Shown one piece after another: positions 52,920 to 56,648 of a DNA stretch of 64,000 nt. A program made the translations under genes and the position numbers. The DNA lies in the NCBI GenBank assembly GCA_029224185.1, contig CM055188.1:5209001-5273000 (forward strand). The letters run 5' to 3'. Origin of the DNA: Karalla daura (taxonomy: Eukaryota; Chordata; Actinopteri; Chaetodontiformes; Leiognathidae). The notes beneath the pieces were generated by a model. It did no database searches, had not been told where the DNA came from, and worked only from the letters and a program-made list of their open reading frames with translations. Positions within the stretch are counted from its first letter, which is position 1, and the number at the start of each line of letters is the position of its first letter.

Positions 52920-54876
52920 TAGAGAGGCAGTTGAGGTGGTGGCTGAGGATCTACTCTGCATGCTCCTCATGAACACTTCTCTTTTCTATTCTATTCTGAA
53001 TACAGGAATCAATCTTGGACTGGCTGTTAAAGCCTGACCATGAAGAAGCCTTCTCCCTTCTTACTTCTTATCCACACAAAAGACACTTGGGAAAGATATA
53101 CCATTGCTGCCCAGTTGTTTTTTTTTATCTTGCCATGATGAGGAATGTGATCACAATTCATTTTCACTACACACCTCTCCTCATTTACCTTTTTTTCATT
53201 TTTGTACTCTCTTTTATCCACTCTATCTCACACTTTTCTGGTTAATTGAATCTAAGAGGAGTTTCTTAGGAACTCAACTCAACTTTATTTATTTTAAGTG
53301 CCAGTTCATAACAGACATTATCTAAAGGGTTAGGGTTAGGGTTGATCTGAAGGAGTTGCTGAAGAGCTAAATACAAAGTACAGAGTCCCCACTTAACCTC
53401 AAAATGCTGTGAGAAAAGGACATTAAAATGGAAAATGTTGTGTGAGGAAAGGAAAAGAGATGGTTGATCTGTAATTGCAAGGATGAACGGTCAAATATAT
53501 GGGCAACAAGGGGAATGTGTTAGTGAGTGTGAGATAGAAACTGAAGCTGCTCCAATAAATAAAATGTGTAGTGTCTCAGACTACAGACAACAGAAAATAT
53601 GAATATAAGCATGTATTACATTGTCTCACCTTGCCAGTTGACTTGGGCCCCTTCCAGATGCAGAAATAGCAGATGAACCAGGCAAGTGCCAGGCACATGG
53701 CAAGCTCCCAGCGCATTCCACCAATGTGCTCAATGCCATCTGATATTTTCAGAACTCTGCGTCTGATGTGGCATAAAGAACACAGATTTATGTTAAACTT
53801 ACTTTAATACTCTTATGGGACATTGTAAAGTCTTTGAAAGTAGAGTTGAGTGTAATAGAGATCTGGTATCAAGAAATGTGCTTTATTGTGGATCATTGCT
53901 CACTTGAAGGGTGAAAAAATTGATCAGTATCTTAGCACAAAAGAGACCTTAAATCTCATCACATTATGTCTGTTTTGTATAGGTTGACTGATAAGACCTA
54001 GCATCATTATATTACACAAAGTAAAACTTTTTTAACTCTCTCCATCTCTCTCTCATCCTCCAACTCTGCAGATAGCTTCAGTGATGTAGTTGGAAGACTT
54101 CAGCTCTGATATGGTTAAAGACTTTGGTTGAAGGTGGCTTGTGTCTATAGAGCTTTATGGGCAGTAATGAAGATGAGAAAAGCACTCTATGAGGACCCTT
54201 TCATTTACCATTTTCCATTTACAAAATGACATGCTCCCATTGAGTCATCAAATTTGCTCGTGCTAGCAGCCCATTATGCTATATATTTAACACTTGTCAA
54301 AAAAAATGAAAATGAAAACTAACTTTAGCGTGATCCTGTTCTTGATTTTGACATTGTACTGCTCGGGAACAGCCCAATATCGAGCTCAGAGAAATGAACT
54401 GACAGGTCTACAGATTTCAGGTTCAAAACTAAAACCTTTCCTGTGATCCAGCCACAGATGTAGCAGTGCTAGTGCAGGACACTGGGCATGTATTAGCCAT
54501 GATGACATCACAGCTTGTTGGTGGTGTTGAATTCTCAGTTTGTTTCCTGTTTGTTGAGGCACAGCCAGGCAACAGCATTGATTGAGAATGAGAAAAGAGA
54601 TTCAGGACCATAGAGGAATATGGGATTGCCAAATCTATGCCACCGTGTTGGAGCTCCTGACCAGCCATTGATCATGGTGACATGTTCTTGGCGGCTACAG
54701 GTTAGGCCTAACACAGTGTCAATGCCAGCTGAAAGAATGAGTTGTGTGTGAGAATGTGTATAAATATGCCTGTGTGTGGTCTTTCTTAATTGTTTTGGAA
54801 TATATCAGTGTGTGTACAGATTTCAGAGGTATTTGATAGTACATGTTTTTTTAACACAGAGAAAAATTTTATGAAG

Positions 54877-54929
<53 letters not shown>

Positions 54930-55239
54930 GAGAGAGACTTCATAAAAATACAAAATAACCAATTTAAAGAGCATAAAGAGCATTTGTATTACCTCAGTCT
55001 TATCCAAATAAATTATGTTAAAAATAAGACACTGCGGATCTGGATGACCTGGATGCAGTCCATCACTGCATCTAGCCTTAACTCAAGATCAGAGTCTTAG
55101 CACAAAAGAGACCTTAAATCTCATCACATTATGTCTGTTTAGTATAGGTTGACTGATAAGACCTTGATAAGAGCATCATTATATATTACACACTCTCTCC
55201 CTCTCTCTCTCTCTTATAAGGTCATATGTATATATATAT

Positions 55240-55288
<49 letters not shown>

Positions 55289-56648
55289 TATATGTGTATA
55301 TGAAAACTGATTATATGAGGAAAGATTGGCATGGTCAAACAGTGTAGGACTGTCAGAAGTTCCAATTTTCCACATTACTGAAGTGGAAAAAAATCTCCTC
55401 ATGGTCTTACAGGACAAACCGTGACCCCCTTGATAATTCATACACACAAAGATGACAGACATCATCATTCTATATCTCTAAAACAGGAGTTTGCTGACAG
55501 AACCAGGACAAGTAATGTGAAAAAAGAAGTTGAAATAATAATTGTACTCACTCCCAGAATTCAATGACTGAAGAAGTTGCATTGGGGTTCGTAATGTTGG
55601 TGGAATTTTCTCCATAGTAGTCAACACAGTTCTCTGTGGATACACAATGGAATCCTGTTCTTATCAAGAGGTGACTACAGTCGTGGCAAGATGAGTTTTC
55701 TCCTCACAGCTGCCTTCCTCTCCATTTCTCTTCCTCCTACCTGTATTCCAGTAGTGCCCACAGCCAGCCCATGGCAGCTCAGTGGTGAAACAGTTGAAGA
55801 GGTAGAAGATGGCCCAGGCAAGAATTACTACATAGTACACGTTTAGATGAGCCTCGATTACCTGTGTTGCAAAACCAATGCCTGGACAGAGTGACAGATA
55901 AAACAGAGGTCAGTGATTTGTTCGTAAAATCAATAAAAGTTATGTTTGAGAGAAAAATGTTTCATCACCCCTACTACTTTTCAATTAGTCAATTCCTCAG
56001 CACTCACTGAGTGAGATATTGAGCATTTTCTCACCCTCAAACAGTGGGCAAACTTTCCTCCAACAGGTTATGCCTCCTTCACTGGTGAACTGGCCCAAAG
56101 CAGTCTCCAGAAAAAAGACAGGGATACCACAGCATACGAAGAAGATGACGTATGGGACGAAGAATGCACCTTAATGCAGCACACAATATAAAGAATAGAA
56201 AACATGAGTACTACTACTTCAAAACTAAAATATGTTGCTACATAGCAGAATGGTTCAAAATGTATCATAGAATAAAATGTATGCTTTTTAAAATTCATAC
56301 TTGGTTTGAGTACATAATAAAGTCCAGAAATTTGATTTAAAAAAGTATGCATTGATTTTCATTTTCATTGATTTTCATTATCCTGCCATCTTGATTCTTT
56401 GGTGTTTGTCCAAAACTCTATGCACAGTTAAACTCACCTCCTCCATTCTTGTAGCACAAGTACGGAAACCTCCACACATTGCCCAGCCCGATGATCTCCC
56501 CAGCCACAGACAGGACAAACTCAATCTTGTTGTTCCAGTGGCCCCTCTCATTGTACTCCTCATTGTCGAGGCTGGAGCTGGACCCCTCTGGATCTTTGCC
56601 ATCTTCTGGTTTACCGTTTATCACGGGTCCGCTCTTATCTGCTGTCAT
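2877..56648 (-). CDS. slc6a11: slc6a11-like GABA transporter (GAT-3), 5' two thirds of the gene, nine coding exons
   Basis: Plasma-membrane Na+/Cl- coupled GABA transporter of the SLC6 family. In vertebrates GAT-3 clears GABA, mainly into astrocytes. Coding exons run from 56648 down to 2877: 211, 135, 141, 82, 133, 135, 104, 125 and 113 nt, total 1,179 nt (393 codons). Phases agree at every junction. TM1 carries the family signature GLGNVWRFPYLCYKNGGG. Extracellular loop 2 has two cysteines and three N-glycosylation sequons. GAT-3 is favoured over GAT-2 by VYVTATFPY, LLILLIRGVTLPGA and SRLSDPQVW. Vertebrate GAT-3 is about 630 residues, so TM9-12 and the C-terminal tail lie beyond base 1. No stop or frameshift was seen in the exons, so the gene looks functional. 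A BGT-1/GAT-2 paralogue is the main alternative. Confidence 0.93.
3360..3484 (-). CDS. slc6a11: slc6a11 exon 9: TM7 and start of extracellular loop 4
   Basis: 125 nt, phase 2 in and phase 1 out (donor GTATGG). It encodes [41 protein letters not shown]. The [14 protein letters not shown] block is conserved in TM7 of this family. Length 125 nt is the usual one for this SLC6 exon. Confidence 0.95.
3615..3718 (-). CDS. slc6a11: slc6a11 exon 8: TM6
   Basis: 104 nt, entering in phase 0 and leaving in phase 2. It encodes [20 protein letters not shown] and TALGSYNAYNNNCY, with the arginine codon split across the junction. TM6 contains unwound-helix residues that bind substrate and chloride in SLC6 proteins. 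The join to exon 7 recreates [11 protein letters not shown] exactly, which shows that the two exons belong to one gene despite the long intervening intron. Confidence 0.95.
4230..4910. repeat. Old dispersed repeat, class unknown
   Basis: Bases 4297-4380 and 4714-4800 show two related stretches (each with a TTTGGGTG...AGACCAAA core), suggesting a decayed internal duplication. The piece CGGTAACCGCTGCAATTAGC near 4811 recurs in inverted form near 25990, so this is a dispersed family. No coding capacity was recognised. Confidence 0.35.
5118..5460 (+). pseudogene. Myb/SANT-like DNA-binding protein gene of a Harbinger-type element, broken
   Basis: Starting at the ATG at 5118 the reading gives STSFTPLEL and SYSDFEPVF, the first helix region of Myb/SANT-like proteins carried by fish Harbinger-type elements. 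A frame change then leads to LEKIAAQVNV ending at a GTAAGT donor near 5281. A downstream exon-like piece reads CNPTGEKWTWKQLQIKYKN and IVQT before GTGAGA near 5451. An acidic Glu/Asp stretch follows at 5686-5730. The frameshift and in-element position mark it as a decayed transposon gene. In autonomous elements this protein assists transposase binding. Confidence 0.6.
6048..6918 (+). mobile_element. Tc1/mariner transposon, internally deleted, nested in the Harbinger-type element
   Basis: The ends read CACTCACCGGCCACTTTATT and its inverted counterpart (AATAAAGTAGCCGGTGAGTG), both flanked by the TA target dinucleotide. Length is 871 bp against roughly 1.3-1.6 kb for full Tc1 copies. The insertion lies between GGCTCAACATAGTCGAGA and the 3' end of the surrounding element, so it is younger than its host. 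A related terminal fragment of the same family lies at 34637-34726. Confidence 0.88.
6330..6908 (+). pseudogene. Tc1 transposase fragment, third catalytic residue lost
   Basis: An open frame of 192 codons encodes the middle of a Tc1 transposase. The second helix-turn-helix region (SECTVRRALRQMGYNSRRPR) leads to WSDESRF with the first catalytic aspartate and FQQDNAPCYKA with the second. After CYKA the frame jumps by deletion to the terminal repeat, so the third catalytic Asp/Glu and the C-terminus are missing. The first DNA-binding helix-turn-helix is also absent upstream. The protein cannot be an active transposase. Confidence 0.88.
7296..8792 (+). mobile_element. Solo retroelement LTR, 1,497 bp, endogenous-retrovirus-like
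   Basis: The segment starts TGTTGGGAC and ends GTCCCAACA, a 9-bp inverted terminal repeat of TG...CA form. It is flanked by TGTG on both sides and cleanly splits a family B copy, so both borders are defined. An ATAAAA box lies near 7640 and an ATTAAA polyadenylation-type signal near 8560. No primer-binding site or internal gene follows, so it is a solo LTR. A related downstream portion occurs at about 62050-62395. The ERV versus gypsy assignment is uncertain. Confidence 0.75.
8826..8852. repeat. Uninterrupted 27-base C tract
   Basis: A homopolymer of 27 C inside the reverse family B copy. The homologous position in other copies is a G tract of 25 (40967-40991), 11 (near 43871), or is interrupted (near 46418 and 38867). 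It is length-unstable and prone to sequencing error. Confidence 0.9.
9184..9996 (+). repeat. Family A repeat, 5' half
   Basis: It starts after an AATAATAATAAAATTAAAGC stretch with AGCTCCAAGCAACT, a decayed form of the family A 5' hairpin. The body matches the copies at 15148, 27165 and, in part, 21738. It includes TGGCCACACCCATGACGAGG and AAATGGCTGACTTCCT. It ends abruptly where the gypsy-type element begins at 9997. No protein-coding sequence was recognised. Confidence 0.75.
10551..11024 (+). pseudogene. gag remnant of the gypsy-type element
   Basis: The frame contains YERFSAEIRKVFGFETSSGS, then LVSGLMRLKQANQTVADHSI and EFRNRAAHSGWN. This is the pattern of sushi-type gypsy capsid proteins (also seen in domesticated RTL/PEG10-like genes). 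No zinc knuckle was seen. The frame closes at a stop shortly after LDERT. It is a broken element gene, not a domesticated one. Confidence 0.6.
11100..11430 (+). pseudogene. Protease end and linker of gypsy-type pol, frameshifted
   Basis: Translating 11103-11195 gives ESVRFHIISSPMVPLILGYP followed by WLREHNP, the C-terminal block of retropepsin-like proteases in sushi-type gypsy elements. Further on, VPEVYKDYFPVLNKSKAF resembles the segment preceding reverse transcriptase. Stops lie between the pieces. Confidence 0.55.
11434..11994 (+). pseudogene. Reverse transcriptase of gypsy-type element, truncated
   Basis: 186 codons covering RT motifs: GLIRPSSSPAGARFFFVKKK, DSSLRPCIDYRGL, FTKLDLRKAYHLVRI, then FGLYNAPAVFQSFIND and the catalytic YLDDI. 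The first catalytic aspartate (LDLRKAYH) and both aspartates of YLDD are kept. The frame breaks at 11995, before the thumb region. Continuation in other frames (AAMRDWP, RFLGFANFY) is visible at 12035-12110. Confidence 0.88.
12200..13245 (+). pseudogene. RNase H and integrase remnants of gypsy-type pol
   Basis: About 12220-12410 reads FVVEMDASDIGVGAVLSQ and ERNYDIGNRELW, the RNase H core, interrupted by a stop after CAFFSQ. From 12394 a 282-codon frame continues through VWTDHKNLEYL. It then shows integrase features: CHPGHRRSVAAISQRFWWPS, a CRVCSQQK zinc-finger half and the catalytic region HISLDFVTGLPSSKGF. The later catalytic residues lie in other frames or are lost, ending around SNGQTESMNQEM at 13200-13255. 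Confidence 0.75.
13593..13665. repeat. GATA tetranucleotide array
   Basis: About 18 GATA units. The array resumes at 14056-14085 on the far side of an inserted 390-bp element, so it was once a single longer array. Confidence 0.95.
13666..14055. mobile_element. hAT-like MITE inserted in the GATA array
   Basis: Perfect 12-bp inverted ends: AAGGGCTGAATG at 13666-13677 and CATTCAGCCCTT at 14044-14055. The flanks are ATAGATAG-type repeat on both sides, so the exact target duplication is hidden. Length 390 bp with no coding sequence. The AGGGCTG-type end followed by an AATTGCG and ATCGTGATAT interior resembles common fish hAT MITEs. Confidence 0.75.
14490..14650 (+). repeat. Dispersed repeat shared with 19905-20090
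   Basis: CATTTTATTCATGCTTTTAT, ATCAATATCCCA and ATCCATGTCTCAGTATTAGC recur with small differences at 19905-20090, in the same orientation. The second copy has about 40 extra bases in the middle. No protein was recognised in either. Confidence 0.6.
14800..15147 (+). repeat. Family A repeat, internally deleted copy with a palindrome
   Basis: Homologous to 21740-22430 but with a large interior deletion after CATTTAGG near 14925. It ends with GCAACTACTTATTCCCGAGA and an ATAATAATAATT stretch that leads directly into the next copy, so the two are head to tail. It contains the 16-bp inverted repeat at 15062-15099. Confidence 0.75.
15062..15099. repeat. Perfect 16-bp inverted repeat (hairpin) inside family A
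   Basis: Arms TGCGTTTTCAAGCATG (15062-15077) and CATGCTTGAAAACGCA (15084-15099) enclose the 6-nt loop TTCCCC. Other family A copies have only the left arm (for example near 16783 and 22378), so the right arm was created by a local inverted copy event. Confidence 0.9.
15148..16845 (+). repeat. Family A repeat, most complete copy
   Basis: Opens after AATAATAATAATTAAAGC with the short hairpin arms AGCTGC and GCAGCT around AA. The roughly 1.7 kb noncoding body holds recurring sentences such as GGCCATTACCTGGCTGTTTA, AAAATGGACGACTTCCTGTC and GTCACCACTGAAGAGA. It ends with AAAAAAAGCGACTACTTTTT and AATAATTATAATAATAAAAA before an array of short hairpin units. Confidence 0.8.
16846..17345 (+). repeat. 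Array of eight hairpin units at the 3' end of family A
   Basis: Units of about 52-75 bp, each with AAAAAGAAACAGCAGAGTTT or a variant, then a palindromic core: arms AGGGT and ACCCT outside, GCAAC and GTTGC inside, a 3-nt loop. Cores begin near 16875, 16929, 17004, 17058, 17117, 17169, 17227 and 17285. Some arms have decayed. Units are joined by AATAATAATAA or AAAAA. A single such unit follows the copy ending at 22500. Confidence 0.85.
17346..19165. other. Intronic DNA without recognised genes
   Basis: A short telomere-like run CCCTACCCTAACCCTAACCT at 17400-17420 may derive from decayed ACCCTAA unit ends next to it. Bases 18770-18815 contain a 26-nt direct duplication (GCATCGTTTAATCTTCATAT twice). 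Otherwise nothing recognisable. Confidence 0.5.
19166..19695 (+). mobile_element. LTR fragment, related to the solo LTR at 33854
   Basis: From TTTTATTTTGAAATCCTAAC on, it is collinear with the LTR at 33854-34547, including CTCTTTACCCTGATTGTGTC and the TATA-like TTGTATAAATAG. An AATAAA signal lies at 19634 and the 3' terminus is TGACA. The 5' terminus is diverged, so the start is approximate. No internal retroelement sequence adjoins it. Confidence 0.7.
19696..21737. other. Intronic DNA with local duplications
   Basis: Bases 20110-20215 and 21055-21150 are a diverged direct duplication (shared GATGTCAAATAACACCTTTG-like core and GTGGTGTATTTT). The repeat shared with 14490 lies at 19905-20090. 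A CA-rich stretch is at 21008-21036. No gene recognised. Confidence 0.55.
21738..22520 (+). repeat. Family A repeat, 5'-truncated, with one terminal hairpin unit
   Basis: Starts at the GTGCAAGAGATATTTTTGTG position of the family A body and continues through CGACTACTTATTCCAGAGAA and an AAT array (22430-22458). It ends with one unit AAGAAACAGGAGAGTTTTAA and the palindromic core ending GGACCCT at 22505-22512. This copy shows the natural end of the family most clearly. Confidence 0.75.
22985..24160 (+). mobile_element. L2-like LINE, 3' part, decayed
   Basis: Reading frames at 22990-23720 contain VPQRSVAGPILFTMYT and FHCYTDDSQLLLAIKP (the catalytic Y-x-D-D of reverse transcriptase altered to YTDD). 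They go on with DQDLSFSCHLKHISRT, VHAFVTRRLNNCNSLL and YQAVYGLAPSYTLDLI. This order is that of the L2/CR1 superfamily RT C-terminus. Frames are broken near 23462. The 3' end near 24120-24160 has AAAGTTCTTTGGATTACATT, like an L2 tail. Confidence 0.8.
24161..24999. other. Intronic DNA, nothing recognised
   Basis: No repeat borders, RNA genes or protein similarity seen. A G-rich patch at 24476-24492 is the only compositional feature. Confidence 0.4.
25000..26940 (+). mobile_element. Strongly decayed non-LTR retrotransposon (clade unresolved, perhaps RTE-like)
   Basis: Bases 25116-25400 read EKQQVWDSLVRPWKRTLLWH and KKVVGHCEEHFDKILKSTNP, the endonuclease-RT linker of a common fish LINE. Bases 26345-26620 keep the spaced sense of a segment before RT (IKIPPEMLKAQGD), and 26830-26910 read RRIKSLLFTDDVVLMAPGTS with the FTDD catalytic box. 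Stops and deletions are everywhere. Bases 25500-26240 look like unrelated or inserted DNA with the repeat shared with 4811. Confidence 0.5.
27165..28830 (+). repeat. Family A repeat, long copy interrupted at its 3' end by an L1
   Basis: Begins AACAAGCAGCTGTGAGCGGA and follows the 15148 copy throughout. It retains a segment missing there (CTGGGGGGCGCCATGAGTGA and TGATTTGAAGTCAATCAGGC). It stops near 28830 after CTCAGAAGTGACTCAGAAG, where L1 5' sequence starts, and it lacks the terminal hairpin unit. Confidence 0.75.
28991..29470 (+). pseudogene. L1 ORF1-like remnant with coiled-coil segment
   Basis: The frame from 28991 (78 codons) is acidic and contains INRCFEELGQIPPEEEDIGA and a repeat-like YIDQCFDAIM. 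In another frame, 29360-29465 reads LQESLEFSQQQVVELAAENR and SLRETVDSLATEM, a heptad-rich coiled coil typical of L1 ORF1. The RNA-binding domain is missing by deletion before 29500. Confidence 0.55.
29952..31411 (+). pseudogene. L1 ORF2: endonuclease and beginning of reverse transcriptase, broken
   Basis: 29952-30254 encodes the N-terminal endonuclease (RFVSWNVHRIG, then EDIILLQETHIS with the catalytic glutamate). Frames at 30255-30590 give YGTNADDPSFFH, GGGDFNIVLSPDQDR and the LDFFLTDN block. 30800-31411 covers the linker and the first RT block, ending LCKMPNNKAPGLDGFPAEFY. Several stops and frameshifts separate these. The RT catalytic core is deleted after 31411. Confidence 0.85.
31430..31990 (+). 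pseudogene. L1 ORF2 C-terminal remnant
   Basis: The frame from 31464 reads KWEANMALTPNHELWKQICL, NTFKVTQPNLQLIQYKILHR and TYYTGRRMFKMGDPTPAHIV, the C-terminal cysteine-region neighbourhood of fish L1 ORF2. Another frame carries HAIWQCTPVYQFWQ-like sequence and LCVLGDLNN. It joins directly to the start of RT, so about 500 codons are lost between 31411 and 31460. Confidence 0.75.
33117..33853 (-). repeat. Family A repeat, inverted copy, left part
   Basis: 33117-33175 is family A in plus orientation (CTCTCTGTCCTCAATCAGTA). From 33185 the same family continues in minus orientation (CCTGATATATTAACTTCCTA, TGACAGGAAGTAATCAGGTT). This gives a small fold-back. The minus copy runs to the LTR insertion at 33854 and resumes at 34548. 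Confidence 0.75.
33854..34547 (+). mobile_element. Solo LTR, 694 bp, with CCCAT target duplication
   Basis: Starts TGTCACGCC and ends GGCCTCACA, with CCCAT at 33849-33853 and again at 34548-34552. It splits an inverted family A copy exactly. TTGTATAAATAG at 34030 is a TATA box and AATAAAG near 34488 a polyadenylation signal. Between them lies a tandem repeat at 34196-34430. A 5-bp duplication and TG...CA ends fit a gypsy or ERV LTR. Confidence 0.88.
34196..34430 (+). repeat. Four tandem 57-64 bp units inside the LTR, three with CACGTG
   Basis: Units start with GGCCGTGAGCTT or close variants at about 34196, 34254, 34318 and 34376 and continue CGGAAGACACGTGCTTTAGT and TAGGTTTAGTTT. Three of the four carry CACGTG, the E-box bound by bHLH factors. 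They sit downstream of the TATA box, in the expected transcribed part of the LTR. Confidence 0.85.
34548..34640 (-). repeat. Family A inverted copy, right part after the LTR
   Basis: Continues the minus-strand copy: AAAGCTTTTTGGAGTATAAA, then GTAGGCTTATACAGTTT-like sequence and AAAAAGTCTCCTCCACTGAT. It is the reverse complement of the region corresponding to 9570-9665. It is cut by the Tc1 fragment. Confidence 0.7.
34637..34726. mobile_element. Terminal fragment of the Tc1 family found at 6048
   Basis: About 90 bp match the reverse complement of 6048-6137 closely (GTTAACGAGCAGTTGGACAG and AATAAAGTGGCCGGTGAGTG). It ends at a TA dinucleotide (34727-34728). No transposase sequence remains. Confidence 0.85.
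34925..35560 (+). repeat. Family A repeat, decayed copy
   Basis: TTGTGCGTCTGGACGTACTC, then GGACCCCCCATGGGCTATGC, AAGCCGTCATAAAGCCATGT and CTTCCTGTCACCACTGAGGA follow the family A order. Large parts of the middle are deleted. It ends near CCAGGCCCCCAAAAATGC at about 35540 without the hairpin unit. Confidence 0.65.
35561..36139. other. Intronic DNA, nothing recognised apart from a short inverted repeat
   Basis: Bases 35617-35654 contain GGTGTCACTAACTAGTGACA and CACTAGTGACTAGTGTCACT-like alternation, a small self-complementary patch (TGTCACTA/TAGTGACA). No coding or mobile-element signature seen. Confidence 0.4.
36140..37430 (-). mobile_element. L2/CR1-superfamily LINE, RT fragment on the minus strand, decayed
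   Basis: Minus-strand frames read AINLCLPQTLRHLDQQNSYV and FNSILLDCLHTRLLQL (RT palm), then the ITDFLTNREQQVWVGSHQP block. Further downstream come GTTITSDLKWATHSSRVIKQ and AHQKLFFLRLL (thumb region) and a terminal QAISLLN. The order is consistent over 1.3 kb with frameshifts and a lost YADD box. Confidence 0.75.
37822..38952 (+). repeat. Family B repeat, copy 1 (5'-truncated)
   Basis: Starts within the body at GTGCTCAGAAAGAGCAAAAA and ends at CTAG (38949-38952) after the terminal hairpin. It lacks the first roughly 325 bp present in copies 2-4. Its interior also lacks the second AATGAATGGGAAAA module. The G tract near 38867 is broken by T. Confidence 0.85.
38953..39184 (+). repeat. Four hairpin units (family B end), array 1
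   Basis: Units begin near 38956, 39016, 39074 and 39129. Each has arms AGTGCTCC and GGAGCACT around a 5-nt loop, then ATTACTCTCCACCGTGTTTA (or TTCTACACCGTG) and a TTC/TTA microsatellite of variable length. The last unit (loop GAAAA, TTCTACACC) leads into the body of copy 2 at 39185. Spacing is 55-60 bp. Confidence 0.9.
39185..41068 (+). repeat. Family B repeat, copy 2 (about 1.9 kb, internally deleted)
   Basis: Opens TAGCGAAATTTCGGTCGAGC and ends CTAG at 41065-41068. It holds a perfect hairpin at 39302-39335. Compared with copies 3 and 4 it lacks about 660 bp: CTGTCAGAGTGC at 39752 jumps directly to CCTTATGGAAAAAA. A 25-base G tract lies at 40967-40991. Confidence 0.9.
39302..39335. repeat. 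Perfect 15-bp hairpin inside family B
   Basis: Arms CCAGTTTTTGGCCCC (39302-39316) and GGGGCCAAAAACTGG (39321-39335) enclose the loop GCCA. The same hairpin recurs unchanged at 41534-41567 and 44088-44121. Confidence 0.95.
41069..41416 (+). repeat. Six hairpin units (family B end), array 2
   Basis: Units begin near 41070, 41132, 41186, 41229, 41300 and 41361, with the same arms as in array 1. One arm is damaged (GGAGGACT at 41315). TTC/TTA linkers range from a few bases to about 27. As in array 1, the unit next to the body has the GAAAA loop and TTCTACACC. Confidence 0.9.
41417..43958 (+). repeat. Family B repeat, copy 3 (about 2.5 kb, full body)
   Basis: Runs from TAGCGAAATTTCGGTCGAGC to CTAG at 43955-43958. 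The body is itself two related halves: each contains CCCATAAGAAATGAATGGG, an AAACTTCGTTCAAAC or AAACTTCATTCAAAC line, and later CCCATAAGAATGAATGGG. The halves are separated by GACACAGACCAAGGGTCTGC. A G tract of 11 lies near 43871. Confidence 0.9.
43971..46511 (+). repeat. Family B repeat, copy 4 (about 2.5 kb, full body)
   Basis: Joined to copy 3 by CTAGTTATTATTATTA with no hairpin unit between. The order of modules is identical to copy 3. It ends CTAG at 46508-46511, followed by TTCAAATATAC and then L2-like DNA. The same TTCAAAT follows the CTAG end of the reverse copy at 7247. Confidence 0.9.
46522..47280 (+). mobile_element. L2-like LINE 3' fragment
   Basis: Starts with a frame reading HCFADDATYLPLKTNEQAS (RT catalytic FADD). 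An internal deletion follows, then YLHWLPVNFRIKLNVFLKYV near 46732 and FRSLNSLLLAVPRTSLSTHF with LHSLLSILKYS at 47125-47275. This is the C-terminal segment order of L2-type LINEs. Multiple frameshifts; not functional. Confidence 0.7.
47281..51103. other. Intronic DNA next to exon 7, nothing recognised
   Basis: A 3.8 kb stretch without clear repeat borders. Bases 47522-47555 contain an inverted repeat (CCATAGAGAGAGCATG with CATGCTCTCTATGG sharing the CATGC centre). Short open frames on both strands match no family known to me. No SLC6-like exon is present. Confidence 0.5.
51104..51238 (-). CDS. slc6a11: slc6a11 exon 7: TM5 and extracellular loop 3
   Basis: 135 nt, phase 0 to phase 0, acceptor CCTGCAG and donor GTAAGCTT. 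It encodes VVYVTATFPYVMLLILLIRG, VTLPGAYDGIRFYLYPDI and SRLSDPQ. These blocks match GAT-3 more closely than GAT-2, where the tyrosine is followed by FTATFPY and the loop reads LWDPQ. The next exon downstream in the gene is 47.4 kb away, at 3718. Confidence 0.95.
51239..53629. other. Intron between exons 6 and 7, simple repeats only
   Basis: A GA array lies at 52866-52917. At 53276-53320, AACTTTATTTATTTTAAGTG and CCAGTTCATAACAGACATTA resemble the 3' tail shared by many fish SINEs and LINEs (low confidence). It is followed by three TTAGGG-type units at 53327-53344. Confidence 0.5.
53630..53762 (-). CDS. slc6a11: slc6a11 exon 6: end of loop 2 and TM4
   Basis: 133 nt, ending in phase 0 at an AAG|GTGAGA donor. 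It encodes RRVLKISDGIEHIGGMRWEL, AMCLALAWFICYFCIWKG and PKSTGK. The WELAMCL and CYFCIWKG blocks are typical of GABA carriers. It is separated from exon 5 by about 1.8 kb of intron that contains a local direct duplication and an AT-rich inverted repeat. Confidence 0.95.
53763..55551. other. Intron between exons 5 and 6, with direct duplication and AT-rich inverted repeat
   Basis: Bases 53922-54017 are repeated at 55088-55192 (GATCAGTATCTTAGCACAAA against GATCAGAGTCTTAGCACAAA, continuing through CTGATAAGACC). An inverted repeat lies at 54867-54948. TA and CA arrays are at 55229-55292. Confidence 0.75.
54867..54948. repeat. Inverted repeat with TC/TA core
   Basis: The left arm TTTTATGAAGTCTCTCTC is mirrored by GAGAGAGACTTCATAAAA on the right, with roughly 45 bp of alternating TC and TA sequence between that can itself fold back. 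It would form a long cruciform. No target duplication is obvious. Confidence 0.85.
55552..55633 (-). CDS. slc6a11: slc6a11 exon 5: glycosylated extracellular loop 2
   Basis: 82 nt, entering in phase 1 and leaving in phase 2 (donor GTGAGTAC). It encodes ENCVDYYGENSTNITNPNAT followed by SSVIEFWE. Three N-glycosylation sequons are visible (NST, NIT, NAT). Loop 2 is the most variable part of SLC6 proteins, so the exact residues help little in choosing between paralogues. The final glutamate codon is completed by the next exon. Confidence 0.92.
55741..55881 (-). CDS. slc6a11: slc6a11 exon 4: TM3 and start of extracellular loop 2
   Basis: 141 nt, phase 1 in and out. It encodes IGFATQVIEAHLNVYYVVIL and AWAIFYLFNCFTTELPWAGC, then GHYWNT. 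The IEAHLNVYY segment of TM3 is characteristic of the GAT-2/GAT-3/BGT-1 branch. The PWAGC cysteine should pair with the cysteine encoded at the start of the next exon (ENC), the standard SLC6 loop-2 disulfide. Confidence 0.95.
56035..56169 (-). CDS. slc6a11: slc6a11 exon 3: TM2 and first intracellular loop
   Basis: 135 nt, phase 1 to phase 1, acceptor TTAAG and donor GTGAGA. It encodes GAFFVPYVIFFVCCGIPVF (TM2), then LETALGQFTSEGG and CWRKVCPLFEG. The ALGQFTSEGG and CWR segment is a conserved intracellular-loop signature of GABA-type SLC6 carriers. The exon length matches the usual SLC6 exon. Confidence 0.95.
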
